A stretch of 64,000 nt of DNA from Symbiobacteriaceae bacterium (GTDB taxonomy: Bacteria > Bacillota > Sulfobacillia > Symbiobacteriales > Symbiobacteriaceae): assembly GCA_029239785.1 (NCBI GenBank), contig JARBUG010000001.1, positions 44,987 to 108,986 of the forward strand. Direction: 5' to 3'. Below the pieces are notes generated by a model. It saw only the letters and a list, made by a program, of their open reading frames with translations, did not search any database and was not told the DNA's origin. Below, in pieces: positions 42,088 through 50,337 of the stretch. A program made the translations under genes and the position numbers. The first letter of the stretch is position 1, and each line of letters starts with the position of its first letter.

Positions 42088-42122
42088 AACGAAGGCGGGC
42101 CGTGGTGGCCCGCCTTTTCGTT
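42088..42122 (+). terminator. Terminator between the two FapA-like genes
   Basis: AACGAAGGCGGGCC and GGCCCGCCTTTTCGTT form a 14-16-bp hairpin around GTGGT, followed by AAAA. An open frame that starts inside it (42102) is therefore not the true start of the next gene. Confidence 0.85.
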
Positions 42123-42203
42123 AAAAACTTGGTTATCAAGCAGGATATACCAACCACACCATATAAAACACTACAGGCGCAAATTCGCCCGTGGGAAGGG
42201 TGG

Positions 42204-43922
42204 TTGGTTCTGTTCTTCAACAAGTTGCTGGGCCGGCTGGGTCGTCAGCAGCCGGGCGCCTCCGTCAGTCCCGCCGCCATTCCCGAACGGCAGGCTCCCC
42301 CCAACGGTGACGGCTGGGTGGAGTTGGTGGACGGACGCCTGGTTGTTCACGACCCGGGGGGAGAGGGGAAGTTCGCCACGCTGGTGCCCGAAGGGGGCGC
42401 ACGGCTTTGGATCAACGGTGTTGAAACGGTCGGCCTGGCCGTCGTCAGTGCCGATGACGAACTTCGCTGCGAAGTGGATCCCAACGAGTTCTTTCGCCTG
42501 TCGATCGCCGACGATGAGATGTCCGTCACGCTGACGCTGACCGCTGACCCGGGCCGCACGCCTGATTCGGTTACGGTCTCCGGGCAGCAGCCGTGCCGGC
42601 TCCGCCCGGGGTACAGCGCCCAGGCGGGCCGCCGTCAGGGCCTGCCCCGCGACCTGGTTCTGGCCGAACTGCGCCGGTTGGGTGTGCAGTTCGGCATCGA
42701 CGAGGCGGCTATTCACCAGGAGTTGCAGCGGCCTGCCTATGTGCCCGTAGTAGCGGCCCGGGGGCAGGAGGCGCTGCCCCCCGACCCGGGCCAGTGGGTC
42801 TGGAAGCTTGACACCCCCGGCCTGGTTGAGCCCGGGCAGATGATCGCCCAGCACCAGGGGGGAAGCCCCGGATGCGCCCGGGTGACGGTGAAAGGCGAAG
42901 CCACGCAGGTCTTTGACCCGGTTTGCGCGGCCGATCAGTATCTGCCCGGGGCGGGCACCCGGCTGCTGGCGGGCGGGCGCCTGGTGGCAACCGCCCAGGG
43001 CCGGGCCCGGGTGGTCCCCGACCCAGCCGGCCACCTGGTCCGGGTCTTCCCGGTGCGGCTTGTCGAAGCCGAGTTGACCGGAGCCCTGACCTGCGCCGAC
43101 GATCTGATCGTCCGGGGCAACATTCGCAACGCCCGGGTCGAGACCACGGGCGAGGTCTGGGTCGCCGGGAGCGTGGAGCGGAGCGAAGTGATAGCGGCGG
43201 GCATCGTGGTCCGGGGCGCCGTCGCCCTGAGCAAACTGCTGACCATTCCCCGCGCCTCGTGTGCCCCCCTGCGCGGAGAGCTAAGCTTCCTGCAGCGCCG
43301 GGTCATCGAGCTCGGCGATGCCGGCGACGTGACCCCGCAGGTGAAGGAAGCCTGGTTCAAGGAGGCGGGTGCCTTCGTCCGGGCGGTCTGGCGCAAGGCC
43401 GACGAACTGCATGTGATCGACCCGAGCTTCAAGGTCGCCGTGAGCGACGTGTACAGCCTGCTGGTCATGTCGAATGCCGCTGCCGCGTTCAGCAGAACCA
43501 TGGCCCAGCCGCTGGCCCTGCGCCTGGCTCTGTTGCTCGATGAGGCGGCCCGGGCCGCCGCGGGCGGTGAAGTGCGGGTGCGGTCGCTGGCCCAGACCGA
43601 GGTGTGGGCCGGCCGGTACGTGTATGTGGAAGAATCGTTCGTGGGCAGTACCATATTTGCTGGGGGTACCGTTGAAACTGGCCCGGCCGCAACCTGTTCC
43701 CAGGGCGAAGTCATGGCCGGCGACAGCGTCAAGCTGGGCGTACTGGCCACGCTCCGGGGCACGGCGCCGGTCACCGTGCGCTGCCGCCACATTGAGGCGG
43801 CCGAGGCCCAGGCCGGCAGCGTCTTCGAGTTCGGTGCCGACCGCAAGGAGATCGGCTCAGAGCTGTTCCAGGTCACCTGCCGTGTCAATCAGCGGGGCTT
43901 CCTGGCCATCAAGCAGAAATAA
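42204..43922 (+). CDS. FapA/DUF342-family protein (copy 2)
   Basis: 572 residues from a TTG near 42204; the exact start is uncertain, with GGGAAGGGTGG just upstream. The same architecture as the preceding gene is clear throughout: N-terminal VELVDGRLVVHDPGGEGKFA parallels VEFISGRLVVHDPAEDGRYA, and the C-termini CAFEFGAERKE/SVFEFGADRKE align. The two arose by tandem duplication and have diverged considerably. It has its own terminator and probably its own promoter in the AT-rich 60 bases before it. Confidence 0.8.
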   Translation: MVLFFNKLLGRLGRQQPGASVSPAAIPERQAPPNGDGWVELVDGRLVVHDPGGEGKFATLVPEGGARLWINGVETVGLAVVSADDELRCEVDPNEFFRLSIADDEMSVTLTLTADPGRTPDSVTVSGQQPCRLRPGYSAQAGRRQGLPRDLVLAELRRLGVQFGIDEAAIHQELQRPAYVPVVAARGQEALPPDPGQWVWKLDTPGLVEPGQMIAQHQGGSPGCARVTVKGEATQVFDPVCAADQYLPGAGTRLLAGGRLVATAQGRARVVPDPAGHLVRVFPVRLVEAELTGALTCADDLIVRGNIRNARVETTGEVWVAGSVERSEVIAAGIVVRGAVALSKLLTIPRASCAPLRGELSFLQRRVIELGDAGDVTPQVKEAWFKEAGAFVRAVWRKADELHVIDPSFKVAVSDVYSLLVMSNAAAAFSRTMAQPLALRLALLLDEAARAAAGGEVRVRSLAQTEVWAGRYVYVEESFVGSTIFAGGTVETGPAATCSQGEVMAGDSVKLGVLATLRGTAPVTVRCRHIEAAEAQAGSVFEFGADRKEIGSELFQVTCRVNQRGFLAIKQK

Positions 43923-43926
43923 CGCA

Positions 43927-43963
43927 AACGAGGGGCGCCCATGCTGCATGGGTGCCCCTCGTT
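43927..43963. terminator. Bidirectional terminator
   Basis: AACGAGGGGCGCCCA and TGGGTGCCCCTCGTT (15 bp) between the convergent FapA-like gene and hemL. Confidence 0.88.
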
Positions 43964-43974
43964 CCCTTTCGATC

Positions 43975-45273
43975 TTACCGCTGCGCCATGGCAGCGAAGA
44001 CTTCCTCGGCCTTCTCCAGCGTCTCGTCCAAGTCCGCCCGGGTGTGCTGGATCGAAATCATCCAGGCTTCGAAGCGGCTCGGCGCCAGGCAGATGCCCCG
44101 GTCCAGGAAGCCCCGGAACATCGCCGCAAACTGCTCCTTATCCGCCCCGTCGGCGCCGGCGTAATTCACCACCGGCCTGTCGGTGAAATAGATGGTGAAC
44201 ATCGACCCGTTCCGTCCCAGTTGCACCGTGTGCCCGTGCCGCCGGGCGATGGCCATCAAGTTCTCCGACAGGTAGGCGCCGTCATTCTCCAGCCGCTCGT
44301 ACGTACCGGGCCGGCCCAGAATGTCCAGCGAGGTCAGGGCCGTCTGCACCGACAGCGGGTTGCCCGCCAGCGTACCGGCCTGGTACGCCGGGCCCAGGGG
44401 GGCGACAAAGTCCATAATCTCGGCCTTGCCGCCGTAGGCGCCCAGGGCGACGCCCCCGCCAATCGCCTTGCCCAGCGTGGTCAGGTCGGGCTCCACGCCC
44501 AGCAACGTCTGTGCGCCGCCGTACGCCACCCGGAAAGCGGTAATCACCTCGTCGAAAATCAGCAGCGCCCCGTGCTTGTGGGTGATCTCCTTCACCGCCT
44601 GCAAATAGCCCGGCGCCGGATTGACAATGCCGAAGTTGCCCACGATCGGTTCGGTAATGACGCAGGCAATCTGCCCGCCCCAGGCAGCGAAGGCCTCCTC
44701 CAGGGCGCCCAGGTCGTTGTAGCGCACCGTCAGCACATCCTTCGCCACCGACTCGGTGACGCCGGCGGAGTCCGGCTGGCCGAGCTGCGAAGGGCCGGAG
44801 CCTGCGGCAATCAGGGCAAAGTCGGAGTGGCCGTGGTAGCAGCCCTCCATTTTGACCACCTTGGGGCGCCCCGTAAAGGCCCGCGCCACCCGCACGGCGC
44901 TCATTACCGCCTCCGTCCCCGACGATACGAACCGGACCCGCTCAAGCGAAGGCAGCGCCTGATTGAGCCGGTCGGCCAGCTCGATTTCCCAGGGGGTGGG
45001 GGTACCGTACAGCGTGCCGTTCTGCGCCGCCCGAATGATGGTCGCGACGATCTCCGGGTGGGCATGCCCCAGAATGCCCGGCCCGTAAGCCGCCAAATAA
45101 TCGATATAGCGATTGCCATCCACATCGTACATGTAGGCACCCTGTCCGCGATTCATAAAGACGGGCGCCCCGCCGCCCACGGCCTTGAACGACCGGGCGG
45201 GGCTGTTGACGCCGCCGACAATATGGGCCAGCGCACTCTCATAGCATGCGGCGGACTTTTCATAGCGTGACAA
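43975..45273 (-). CDS. hemL: Glutamate-1-semialdehyde 2,1-aminomutase
   Basis: 432 residues from a TTG at 45273, chosen for AGGAGG 10 bp upstream; this gives the usual family length. This class III PLP enzyme converts glutamate 1-semialdehyde to 5-aminolevulinate in the C5 heme pathway. Diagnostic pieces are NSPARSFKAVGG, FVSSGTEAVMSA, the PLP-binding Lys in T-L-G-K-A-I-G-G-G, and GAYGGKAEIMD. Genes of the rest of the pathway are not in the window. Confidence 0.95.
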   Translation of the reverse strand: MSRYEKSAACYESALAHIVGGVNSPARSFKAVGGGAPVFMNRGQGAYMYDVDGNRYIDYLAAYGPGILGHAHPEIVATIIRAAQNGTLYGTPTPWEIELADRLNQALPSLERVRFVSSGTEAVMSAVRVARAFTGRPKVVKMEGCYHGHSDFALIAAGSGPSQLGQPDSAGVTESVAKDVLTVRYNDLGALEEAFAAWGGQIACVITEPIVGNFGIVNPAPGYLQAVKEITHKHGALLIFDEVITAFRVAYGGAQTLLGVEPDLTTLGKAIGGGVALGAYGGKAEIMDFVAPLGPAYQAGTLAGNPLSVQTALTSLDILGRPGTYERLENDGAYLSENLMAIARRHGHTVQLGRNGSMFTIYFTDRPVVNYAGADGADKEQFAAMFRGFLDRGICLAPSRFEAWMISIQHTRADLDETLEKAEEVFAAMAQR

Positions 45274-45457
45274 AATAAACGGACCTCCTGTCCCAACCAA
45301 ACATCATCCAAGAGGATACCATAGTGCGGAAATCCTCACCAGCATCGGTGATGATATACTATCTCCCATCACGAGGGAGGAGAATCCCCACGTCCTTCGT
45401 ATTTGCAGTGGTGTACGATCTGTTACCGTAGTCCCACTCACATAGGAGGCAAACACC

Positions 45458-46369
45458 ATGCGCATCGCCATCATGGGCTCCGGCGCCACCGGTTCCTACT
45501 TCGGCGCAAAGCTCATTCAGGCTGGCTACGACGTCACCTTCATCGCCCGGGGCGCCCACCTCCAGGCCCTCCAGACCGAAGGCCTCAAGGTCATCGGCCT
45601 GGAAGAGTTCCACCTGCCCCAGGTGACCGCCACCAACGACCCTGCCGCCGTCGGCCCCGTCGATGTGATCATTTTCGCCGTCAAGGCCTACGACACCGAC
45701 GAAGCCGCCCGCCTTATCCTCCCCATGGTCGGCCCGGAGACCATGGTGGTGCCCATCCAGAACGGCGTCGACAGCGTCGACCGCATCGGTGCGGTGGTCG
45801 GCATGGAGCACATGGTCGGCGGCCTCTGCCGCATCTCCGTTGATATTCCGGTGCCCGGCACCGTGCGGCTGAACAGCCCCTTCAAGGAACTCTTCTTCGG
45901 TGAGATGAACGGCGCGCCCAGCGTCCGCACCACCGCCTTTGCCGGCGCCCTGGAGCGGGCCGGCGTCACGCACAAGCTCTCCACCGAAATCAACGTCGAT
46001 ATCTGGAAGAAGTTCGTCTTCATCACGGCGATGGCCGGCATCACGGGCGCCACCCGGTCCGCCATCGGCCCCATTCGTGAGTGCCCTGAAACCTTCGAAC
46101 TCTACCGCAAGTTGGCTGCCGAGGTCGTGGCCGTCGGGCGTGCCGAAGGCGTCGCCCTGCCCGCCGACCTGGCGGACGTGCTCTTCGAACAGGCCAAGGG
46201 CCTCGCCCACGGCATGAAGGCTTCGCTCCTGGTCGACCTCGAAAAGGGGAAGCGCCTCGAAGTTGAAACCCTGCAGGGCACAGTCTGCCGCCTGGGCCGG
46301 AAGCACAACATCGCCACGCCGGTCATGGACGTCATTTACGCCCTCATCAAGATGAACCAGCCCACGTAA
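45458..46369 (+). CDS. panE: 2-dehydropantoate 2-reductase (ketopantoate reductase) family
   Basis: 303 residues. The N-terminal dinucleotide fold has G-S-G-A-T-G-S-Y-F-G (8-17). The central V-P-I-Q-N-G-V-D-S segment and K-F-V-F-I-T-A-M-A-G-I-T-G hold the family's conserved Asn and Lys. The C-terminus contains the R-L-E-V-E-T-L-Q-G-T-V dimer region. It reduces ketopantoate to pantoate with NADPH for coenzyme A synthesis, although paralogues with other substrates are common, so the symbol is provisional. ATAGGAGG precedes the ATG. Confidence 0.85.
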   Translation: MRIAIMGSGATGSYFGAKLIQAGYDVTFIARGAHLQALQTEGLKVIGLEEFHLPQVTATNDPAAVGPVDVIIFAVKAYDTDEAARLILPMVGPETMVVPIQNGVDSVDRIGAVVGMEHMVGGLCRISVDIPVPGTVRLNSPFKELFFGEMNGAPSVRTTAFAGALERAGVTHKLSTEINVDIWKKFVFITAMAGITGATRSAIGPIRECPETFELYRKLAAEVVAVGRAEGVALPADLADVLFEQAKGLAHGMKASLLVDLEKGKRLEVETLQGTVCRLGRKHNIATPVMDVIYALIKMNQPT

Positions 46370-46376
46370 AGGACAA

Positions 46377-46402
46377 AGGAGCCCGGCAAGCGCCAGGCTC
46401 CT
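46377..46402. terminator. Terminator between convergent genes
   Basis: AGGAGCC and GGCTCCT with a 12-nt GC-rich middle, followed by CTTT on the plus strand and TTTGT on the minus strand. Confidence 0.65.
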
Positions 46403-46405
46403 CTT

Positions 46406-47377
46406 TCATACGGGACGCAACTCGGTCTCGTCCCATTTCTGCAAGGCCCGCAGACCGCCGTCCACAAAGCCTTGCACGTAGGCCGTGCCCCGCAGCGAAA
46501 GCTGCTCCACCTGCAGTCCGATCAGCCACAGCGTCCGCAACGCCACAAAGACCGGCACCAGCGCCAGGTCGGCCTCCGCGACGGGCCGCACCGTTCGGTA
46601 CCCTCGCAGGAATGCCTCCCACGGCTCGTCATTCTTGCCGTGCCGGCTCACCGCCCACCGAAAGACCGTCAGGTCATAGCTCCGATACCCCGGGCCGCCG
46701 CAGTCGAAGTCAAAGATCGTCAGCGCACGGTCCGCAGTCTGGTGGACATTATGGCCGTGTAAGTCCCCATGGCAGATGCCCCGGGTCAGGGCGCTCTCCG
46801 CCTCCGTGATTCGCGCCCGAAGCCAGTCTCCAAAGTCCGACAGGTACGCCCACCGCCCCAGGCGCTCGGCAAATGGGCGAATGCCGGCCAAAGGCCGCTC
46901 CAGCAGATGATCAAGCTCCAGACGGAAGCGCGGCAGGTCGGTCTCGAACGTATCCATCGCGTCGTGCATGGCGGCGACGACCTGCCCATACCGGTACCCT
47001 TCGTCCGGCTCATAGGAAAGCACCTTGCCCGGCGCAAAGGAGAAGAGTACCGCCTGCCGGGGACCCTCAGGGGCCGCCAGTTCGATCCGGTAGCGCCCAT
47101 CCTGCGCCGACAGCGGCACAGAAACGCTGACACCCTGCTCCCGCAGGTGAAGAAGCAGCGTGAGTTCCCAGTCGATTTCCGGCACCGACCGCCAGCCAGA
47201 CCGATACACACGCAGAATGTGCGTCTGCTCGCCCACGATCAACCGGTACGTATCATTCACACCAGGATCGATCAGTTGGCACACGACAGGACCCGTCAGT
47301 CCATACTCGGAAGCGCACATCTCAGCCAGCCGGTTCTCAGACAAAATCGAATGCGATACGGGAAAATGGACTGTCAT
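46406..47377 (-). CDS. APH/homoserine-kinase-type phosphotransferase
   Basis: 323 residues with the aminoglycoside-phosphotransferase fold: catalytic loop I-C-H-G-D-L-H-G-H-N and metal-binding F-D-F-D-C-G-G. The opening Y-G-L-T-G-P-V-V-C-Q-L-I-D-P-G-V-N-D-T-Y-R is like the homoserine kinase type II/CotS group. It phosphorylates a small metabolite; no resistance role is implied. ATGA overlap with the upstream HEAT-repeat gene couples the two. Confidence 0.82.
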   Translation of the reverse strand: MTVHFPVSHSILSENRLAEMCASEYGLTGPVVCQLIDPGVNDTYRLIVGEQTHILRVYRSGWRSVPEIDWELTLLLHLREQGVSVSVPLSAQDGRYRIELAAPEGPRQAVLFSFAPGKVLSYEPDEGYRYGQVVAAMHDAMDTFETDLPRFRLELDHLLERPLAGIRPFAERLGRWAYLSDFGDWLRARITEAESALTRGICHGDLHGHNVHQTADRALTIFDFDCGGPGYRSYDLTVFRWAVSRHGKNDEPWEAFLRGYRTVRPVAEADLALVPVFVALRTLWLIGLQVEQLSLRGTAYVQGFVDGGLRALQKWDETELRPV

Positions 47378-48105
47378 GCAATTCCTCCGAACTTGGCGGC
47401 CACCGCTGCCGCAGTGCGCCTGACATACGCATCCGAGTCGCTCCGCATGGCCCTGACCCGCTCCTGCACGGCCCCCGACACCTGAGGCAGCTTATCGATA
47501 CCCAGAATCACGGCCCGGCGCACGTCCCGCTCCGGATCGTCCAGCCGGGCCGCCAAATCCGCCTCTACCTGGGCATACTGGCCCATGGCGCCCAGGCAGT
47601 AAGCGGCCATCTTCCGGGCCAGCGGATTCTCGCTCGCCAACGCCGCCCTCACCGTGTCTACCGCCTCGGTATACTTTCGCCCCAACTGCAGGCAGAACCC
47701 GGCGGCAGCCCAGCGCACATCCCGGTCGGCGGCGCCCATGGCATCCCGCAGGGCGGGCCCCATCTCCTCGCACCACAGGCCCATGCGGGCGCCCACCAAC
47801 GCCGCTCCCCAGGCCTGCCAGCGGTCGGCGCCCCTGAGCGCCTCCCGCAGGGCCGGCAGTACCTCCGGCGACTGGTAGCTCAAAAACTCCACGCAGTTCC
47901 CGGTATGCACCTGCACGCCCTTGTGCGAGTCGCCCAGCCCCGCGATCAGGGCCGGCAGGACCGCAGCCACCAGGTCCGCCCAGTCGGCCCGCCCCTGCTC
48001 AAGCTCCTCCTGAAGCGCCGCTTCCAGGTCGTATGCCGCCTTCAGCCGATCCCCGGCCTCCGGGCTGGCCAGGCCCTGCAAAAGGGCCTCCACGTCGTAT
48101 CCCAC
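47374..48105 (-). CDS. HEAT-repeat protein
   Basis: 243 residues from a GTG at 48105 with AGGGGG upstream; the apparent longer frame to 48396 is antisense to nth. The protein is built of helical repeats with the D-x-x-x-x-V-R/x-x-A-A pattern (ADRDVRWAAAGFCLQLG, NPLARKMAAYCLGAMG, DPERDVRRAVILGID, DSDAYVRRTAAAVAA). HEAT repeats form scaffolds for protein binding. Function unknown; coupled to the kinase-like gene. Confidence 0.82.
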   Translation of the reverse strand: MGYDVEALLQGLASPEAGDRLKAAYDLEAALQEELEQGRADWADLVAAVLPALIAGLGDSHKGVQVHTGNCVEFLSYQSPEVLPALREALRGADRWQAWGAALVGARMGLWCEEMGPALRDAMGAADRDVRWAAAGFCLQLGRKYTEAVDTVRAALASENPLARKMAAYCLGAMGQYAQVEADLAARLDDPERDVRRAVILGIDKLPQVSGAVQERVRAMRSDSDAYVRRTAAAVAAKFGGIA

Positions 48106-48189
48106 AGTTTGCCGCCCCCTATTGCACATCCCAAAACCAGGGCTGCACGTCCAAAACGTCGAATGCACGTTGGCATGAGGTGAAGTCGC

Positions 48190-48843
48190 TTGGCAGCCAG
48201 AAAAGTCCCCGTCAAACCGATTCTTGATACCCTGGCCCATATGTATCCCGACGCGAAGTGCGCCCTGAACCACACCACGCCCTTCGAACTGCTGATCGCG
48301 ACCATGCTCTCCGCCCAGTGCACCGACGCCCGGGTCAACATCGTCACGGCCCGCATCTTCCCCACGCACAACCGGCCCGAGCATTTCACGCCCCACACGC
48401 CGGAAGAGATCGGTGAGATGATTCGCGACTGCGGCCTCTGGCAGTCAAAAGCCAAGAACATCCACGCCACCTGCCGGCTCCTGCTCGACAAACACGGCGG
48501 CGAAGTCCCCGCTACCATGGAGGAGCTGGTCGCACTGCCCGGCGTGGGCCGGAAAACGGCCAACGTCGTCCTCTCCAACGCTTTTGGCGTTCCCGCCATC
48601 GCGGTAGATACGCATGTCTTCCGGGTGTCCAACCGCCTCGGTCTCGCCGACGCCGATACCCCCGAAAAGACCGAAGAACAGCTCATGAAGAAGATTCCCC
48701 GTGAACTCTGGAGCCAGGCCCACCACTGGATCATCCACCACGGCCGGCAAATCTGCGACGCCCGCAAGCCCAAGTGCAGCGAATGCCCGCTCCGGGAGCA
48801 CTGCAAGTTCGGGAGAAAAACCTGTAAACCCGCTTCCCAGTAA
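48190..48843 (+). CDS. nth: Endonuclease III
   Basis: 217 residues, TTG start with GAGGTGAAG upstream. It has the helix-hairpin-helix L-P-G-V-G-R-K-T-A-N-V with the catalytic Lys, the catalytic Asp in V-D-T-H-V, and a C-terminal [4Fe-4S] loop with C-x6-C-x2-C-x5-C spacing. This bifunctional glycosylase/AP lyase removes oxidised pyrimidines. It is divergent from the HEAT-repeat gene. Confidence 0.95.
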   Translation: MAARKVPVKPILDTLAHMYPDAKCALNHTTPFELLIATMLSAQCTDARVNIVTARIFPTHNRPEHFTPHTPEEIGEMIRDCGLWQSKAKNIHATCRLLLDKHGGEVPATMEELVALPGVGRKTANVVLSNAFGVPAIAVDTHVFRVSNRLGLADADTPEKTEEQLMKKIPRELWSQAHHWIIHHGRQICDARKPKCSECPLREHCKFGRKTCKPASQ

Positions 48844-48867
48844 GCTCCGAGCCTCAAAATACAGGGT

Positions 48868-48909
48868 TTTCGCCTCCCGCGCTGAACTATCCAGCCTTGG
48901 GAGGCGAAT
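48868..48909 (+). promoter_or_regulatory. Hairpin covering the ribosome binding site of the MetX-like gene
   Basis: TTCGCCTCCC (starting near 48869) pairs with GGGAGGCGAA (10 bp), and GGGAGG is the only good ribosome binding site for the GTG at 48916. It could be a translational switch or, since it follows nth, a terminator with a weak T-run. Confidence 0.6.
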
Positions 48910-48915
48910 CTGTTC

Positions 48916-50040
48916 GTGTTTGTACAAAAACACATCTTCCACACGCCCAAGCTGGACCTCGACATTGCCAAGTCAGTTCCCGTCACTGTCGGCTACGAGA
49001 CCTATGGTCACCTCAACCCGACCCGTGACAACGCCATCCTGATCTGCCACCCGTTCAGCGCCAACGGGCACGCTGCCGGGCGCTACAGCGCGGACGATCC
49101 GTCCCCCGGATGGTGGGACTCGCTCATCGGCCCCGGTAAGGCGTTCGACACCGACCGGTTCTTCGTCATCGCCGTCGACTCGCTCTGCAATCTTTCTACG
49201 CATCATCCCATGGTCGTCACGACCGGGCCGGCCACCATCAACCCTGAAACCGGACGCCCCTACGGCGCTGATTTCCCCCAAATCACCATGCGCGACAACG
49301 TGCGGCTTCAGCACCAGCTCATCCGCACCCTGGGCATCGAACGGCTTGCCGCTGTCGCTGGGCCCGGCACCGGAGGTTTCCAGGCGCTGGAGTGGGCCGT
49401 CACCTACCCCGACATGGTCGCCCGCGTGATCGCTGTCGCGAGCGCCCACCAGGCGCCCCCGGTCTTCTCCCTGGCCGTCTGTCAGGCCGGCATCGATGCC
49501 GTCATCGCCGACCCGGCCTACAAGGGCGGAGAGTACTACGACAGCGAGCCTCCGGTTGAGGGCCTCGCCCGCGCGCTCTTCCTGCTTTCGACCCTCACAT
49601 ACTCCGACGCCTGGATCGCCGACCGCTGGGAACGCAAGACCGCCAAGGGCTCCATGCATCCGCGCAGCGACCGTGAAGGCCGGTTCGCCTTCCAGGACGG
49701 CATGGAGCAGCTGGCCCGCGAAAAGGCCCGCGAGGTCGATGCCAACCACTTTGTGTACTCCGCCCGGGCCGCCCTGCTTCACGACATCGGCTACGGCAAC
49801 CGGGGCATCGAAGTGGCGGCGCAAATCATCAAGGCGAAGCTCCTGCTGGTGCCCGTCACCGGAGACCTACTCTTCCCGGTCGAGGCGTCCCGGCAACTGG
49901 CCGACCTGATCAACCAGCACGGCGGCCGCGCCGAGGTAGTCCCCCTGGAGGCCGGCAACGGCCATGCCAGCGCCCTCCAGGACTGCCTCTGGTTGACCGA
50001 GCCACTCACCCGCTTCCTGCGATGCGAGGAGATGCACTAG
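48916..50040 (+). CDS. MetX-like alpha/beta-fold protein lacking the catalytic serine
   Basis: 374 residues, GTG start. It clearly belongs to the homoserine O-acyltransferase family by length and by segments such as V-G-Y-E-T-Y-G-H-L-N-P, DFPQITMRDNVRLQHQLI and GGFQALEWAVTYPD. In MetX the nucleophile elbow is G-G-S-M-G-G; here it is G-P-G-T-G-G (149-154), with Gly at the Ser position. The partner Asp317 and His350 remain. Acyl transfer by the standard mechanism is therefore doubtful. The metY gene lies 1.7 kb downstream, behind a peroxiredoxin and YaaR gene. Its stop is in the CTAG that opens repeat array B. Confidence 0.82.
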   Translation: MFVQKHIFHTPKLDLDIAKSVPVTVGYETYGHLNPTRDNAILICHPFSANGHAAGRYSADDPSPGWWDSLIGPGKAFDTDRFFVIAVDSLCNLSTHHPMVVTTGPATINPETGRPYGADFPQITMRDNVRLQHQLIRTLGIERLAAVAGPGTGGFQALEWAVTYPDMVARVIAVASAHQAPPVFSLAVCQAGIDAVIADPAYKGGEYYDSEPPVEGLARALFLLSTLTYSDAWIADRWERKTAKGSMHPRSDREGRFAFQDGMEQLAREKAREVDANHFVYSARAALLHDIGYGNRGIEVAAQIIKAKLLLVPVTGDLLFPVEASRQLADLINQHGGRAEVVPLEAGNGHASALQDCLWLTEPLTRFLRCEEMH

Positions 50041-50256
50041 ACCCTCTCGGCATAGGCCGGTCAAGATTAGGCCTACGCCTGCCGGGTTACGGCACCCATT
50101 GAGGGTGCCTAGACCCTCTCGGCATAGGCCGGTCAAGATTAGGCCTACGCCTGCCGGGTTACGGCACCCATTGAGGGTACCTAGACCCTCTCGGCATAGG
50201 CCGGTCAAGATTAGGCCTACGCCTGCCGGGTTACGGCACCCATTGAGGGTACCTAG
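50037..50256. repeat. 72-bp repeat, tandem array B (3 units)
   Basis: CTAG lies at 50037, 50109, 50181 and 50253, a strict 72-bp period. Units match array A except for a few bases. In the main stem the sixth pair changes from G-C (array A) to A-T (array B), which keeps pairing, while the fourth pair is lost. Units 2 and 3 end GGGTAC instead of GGGTGC. Confidence 0.92.
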
Positions 50257-50337
50257 ACCTCCGCATGGAAATGGCAGGATTCGCTAAGCCTATAGCGAAC
50301 CAAAATGTACCGTTTCCTGTGCAGGAGGGATTCCCGA

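Noticed and set aside
42102..42203. Upstream start (42102) of the second FapA-like gene
   Set aside because: It lies inside the terminator hairpin of the preceding gene and the added residues have no counterpart in the paralogue.
39419..42223. Very long open frame on the minus strand (934 codons) opposite the lipase-like and first FapA-like genes
   Set aside because: It is a shadow of two well-supported plus-strand genes in GC-rich DNA. It has no ribosome binding site and no recognisable domain, and its composition (His, Gly, Ala, Asp) is typical of an antisense frame.
49867..50208. Minus-strand frame encoding a 24-residue repeated peptide over array B
   Set aside because: 72 bp is divisible by three, so any open frame repeats every 24 codons. 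There is no start site, and the DNA shows paired stems with compensatory change.
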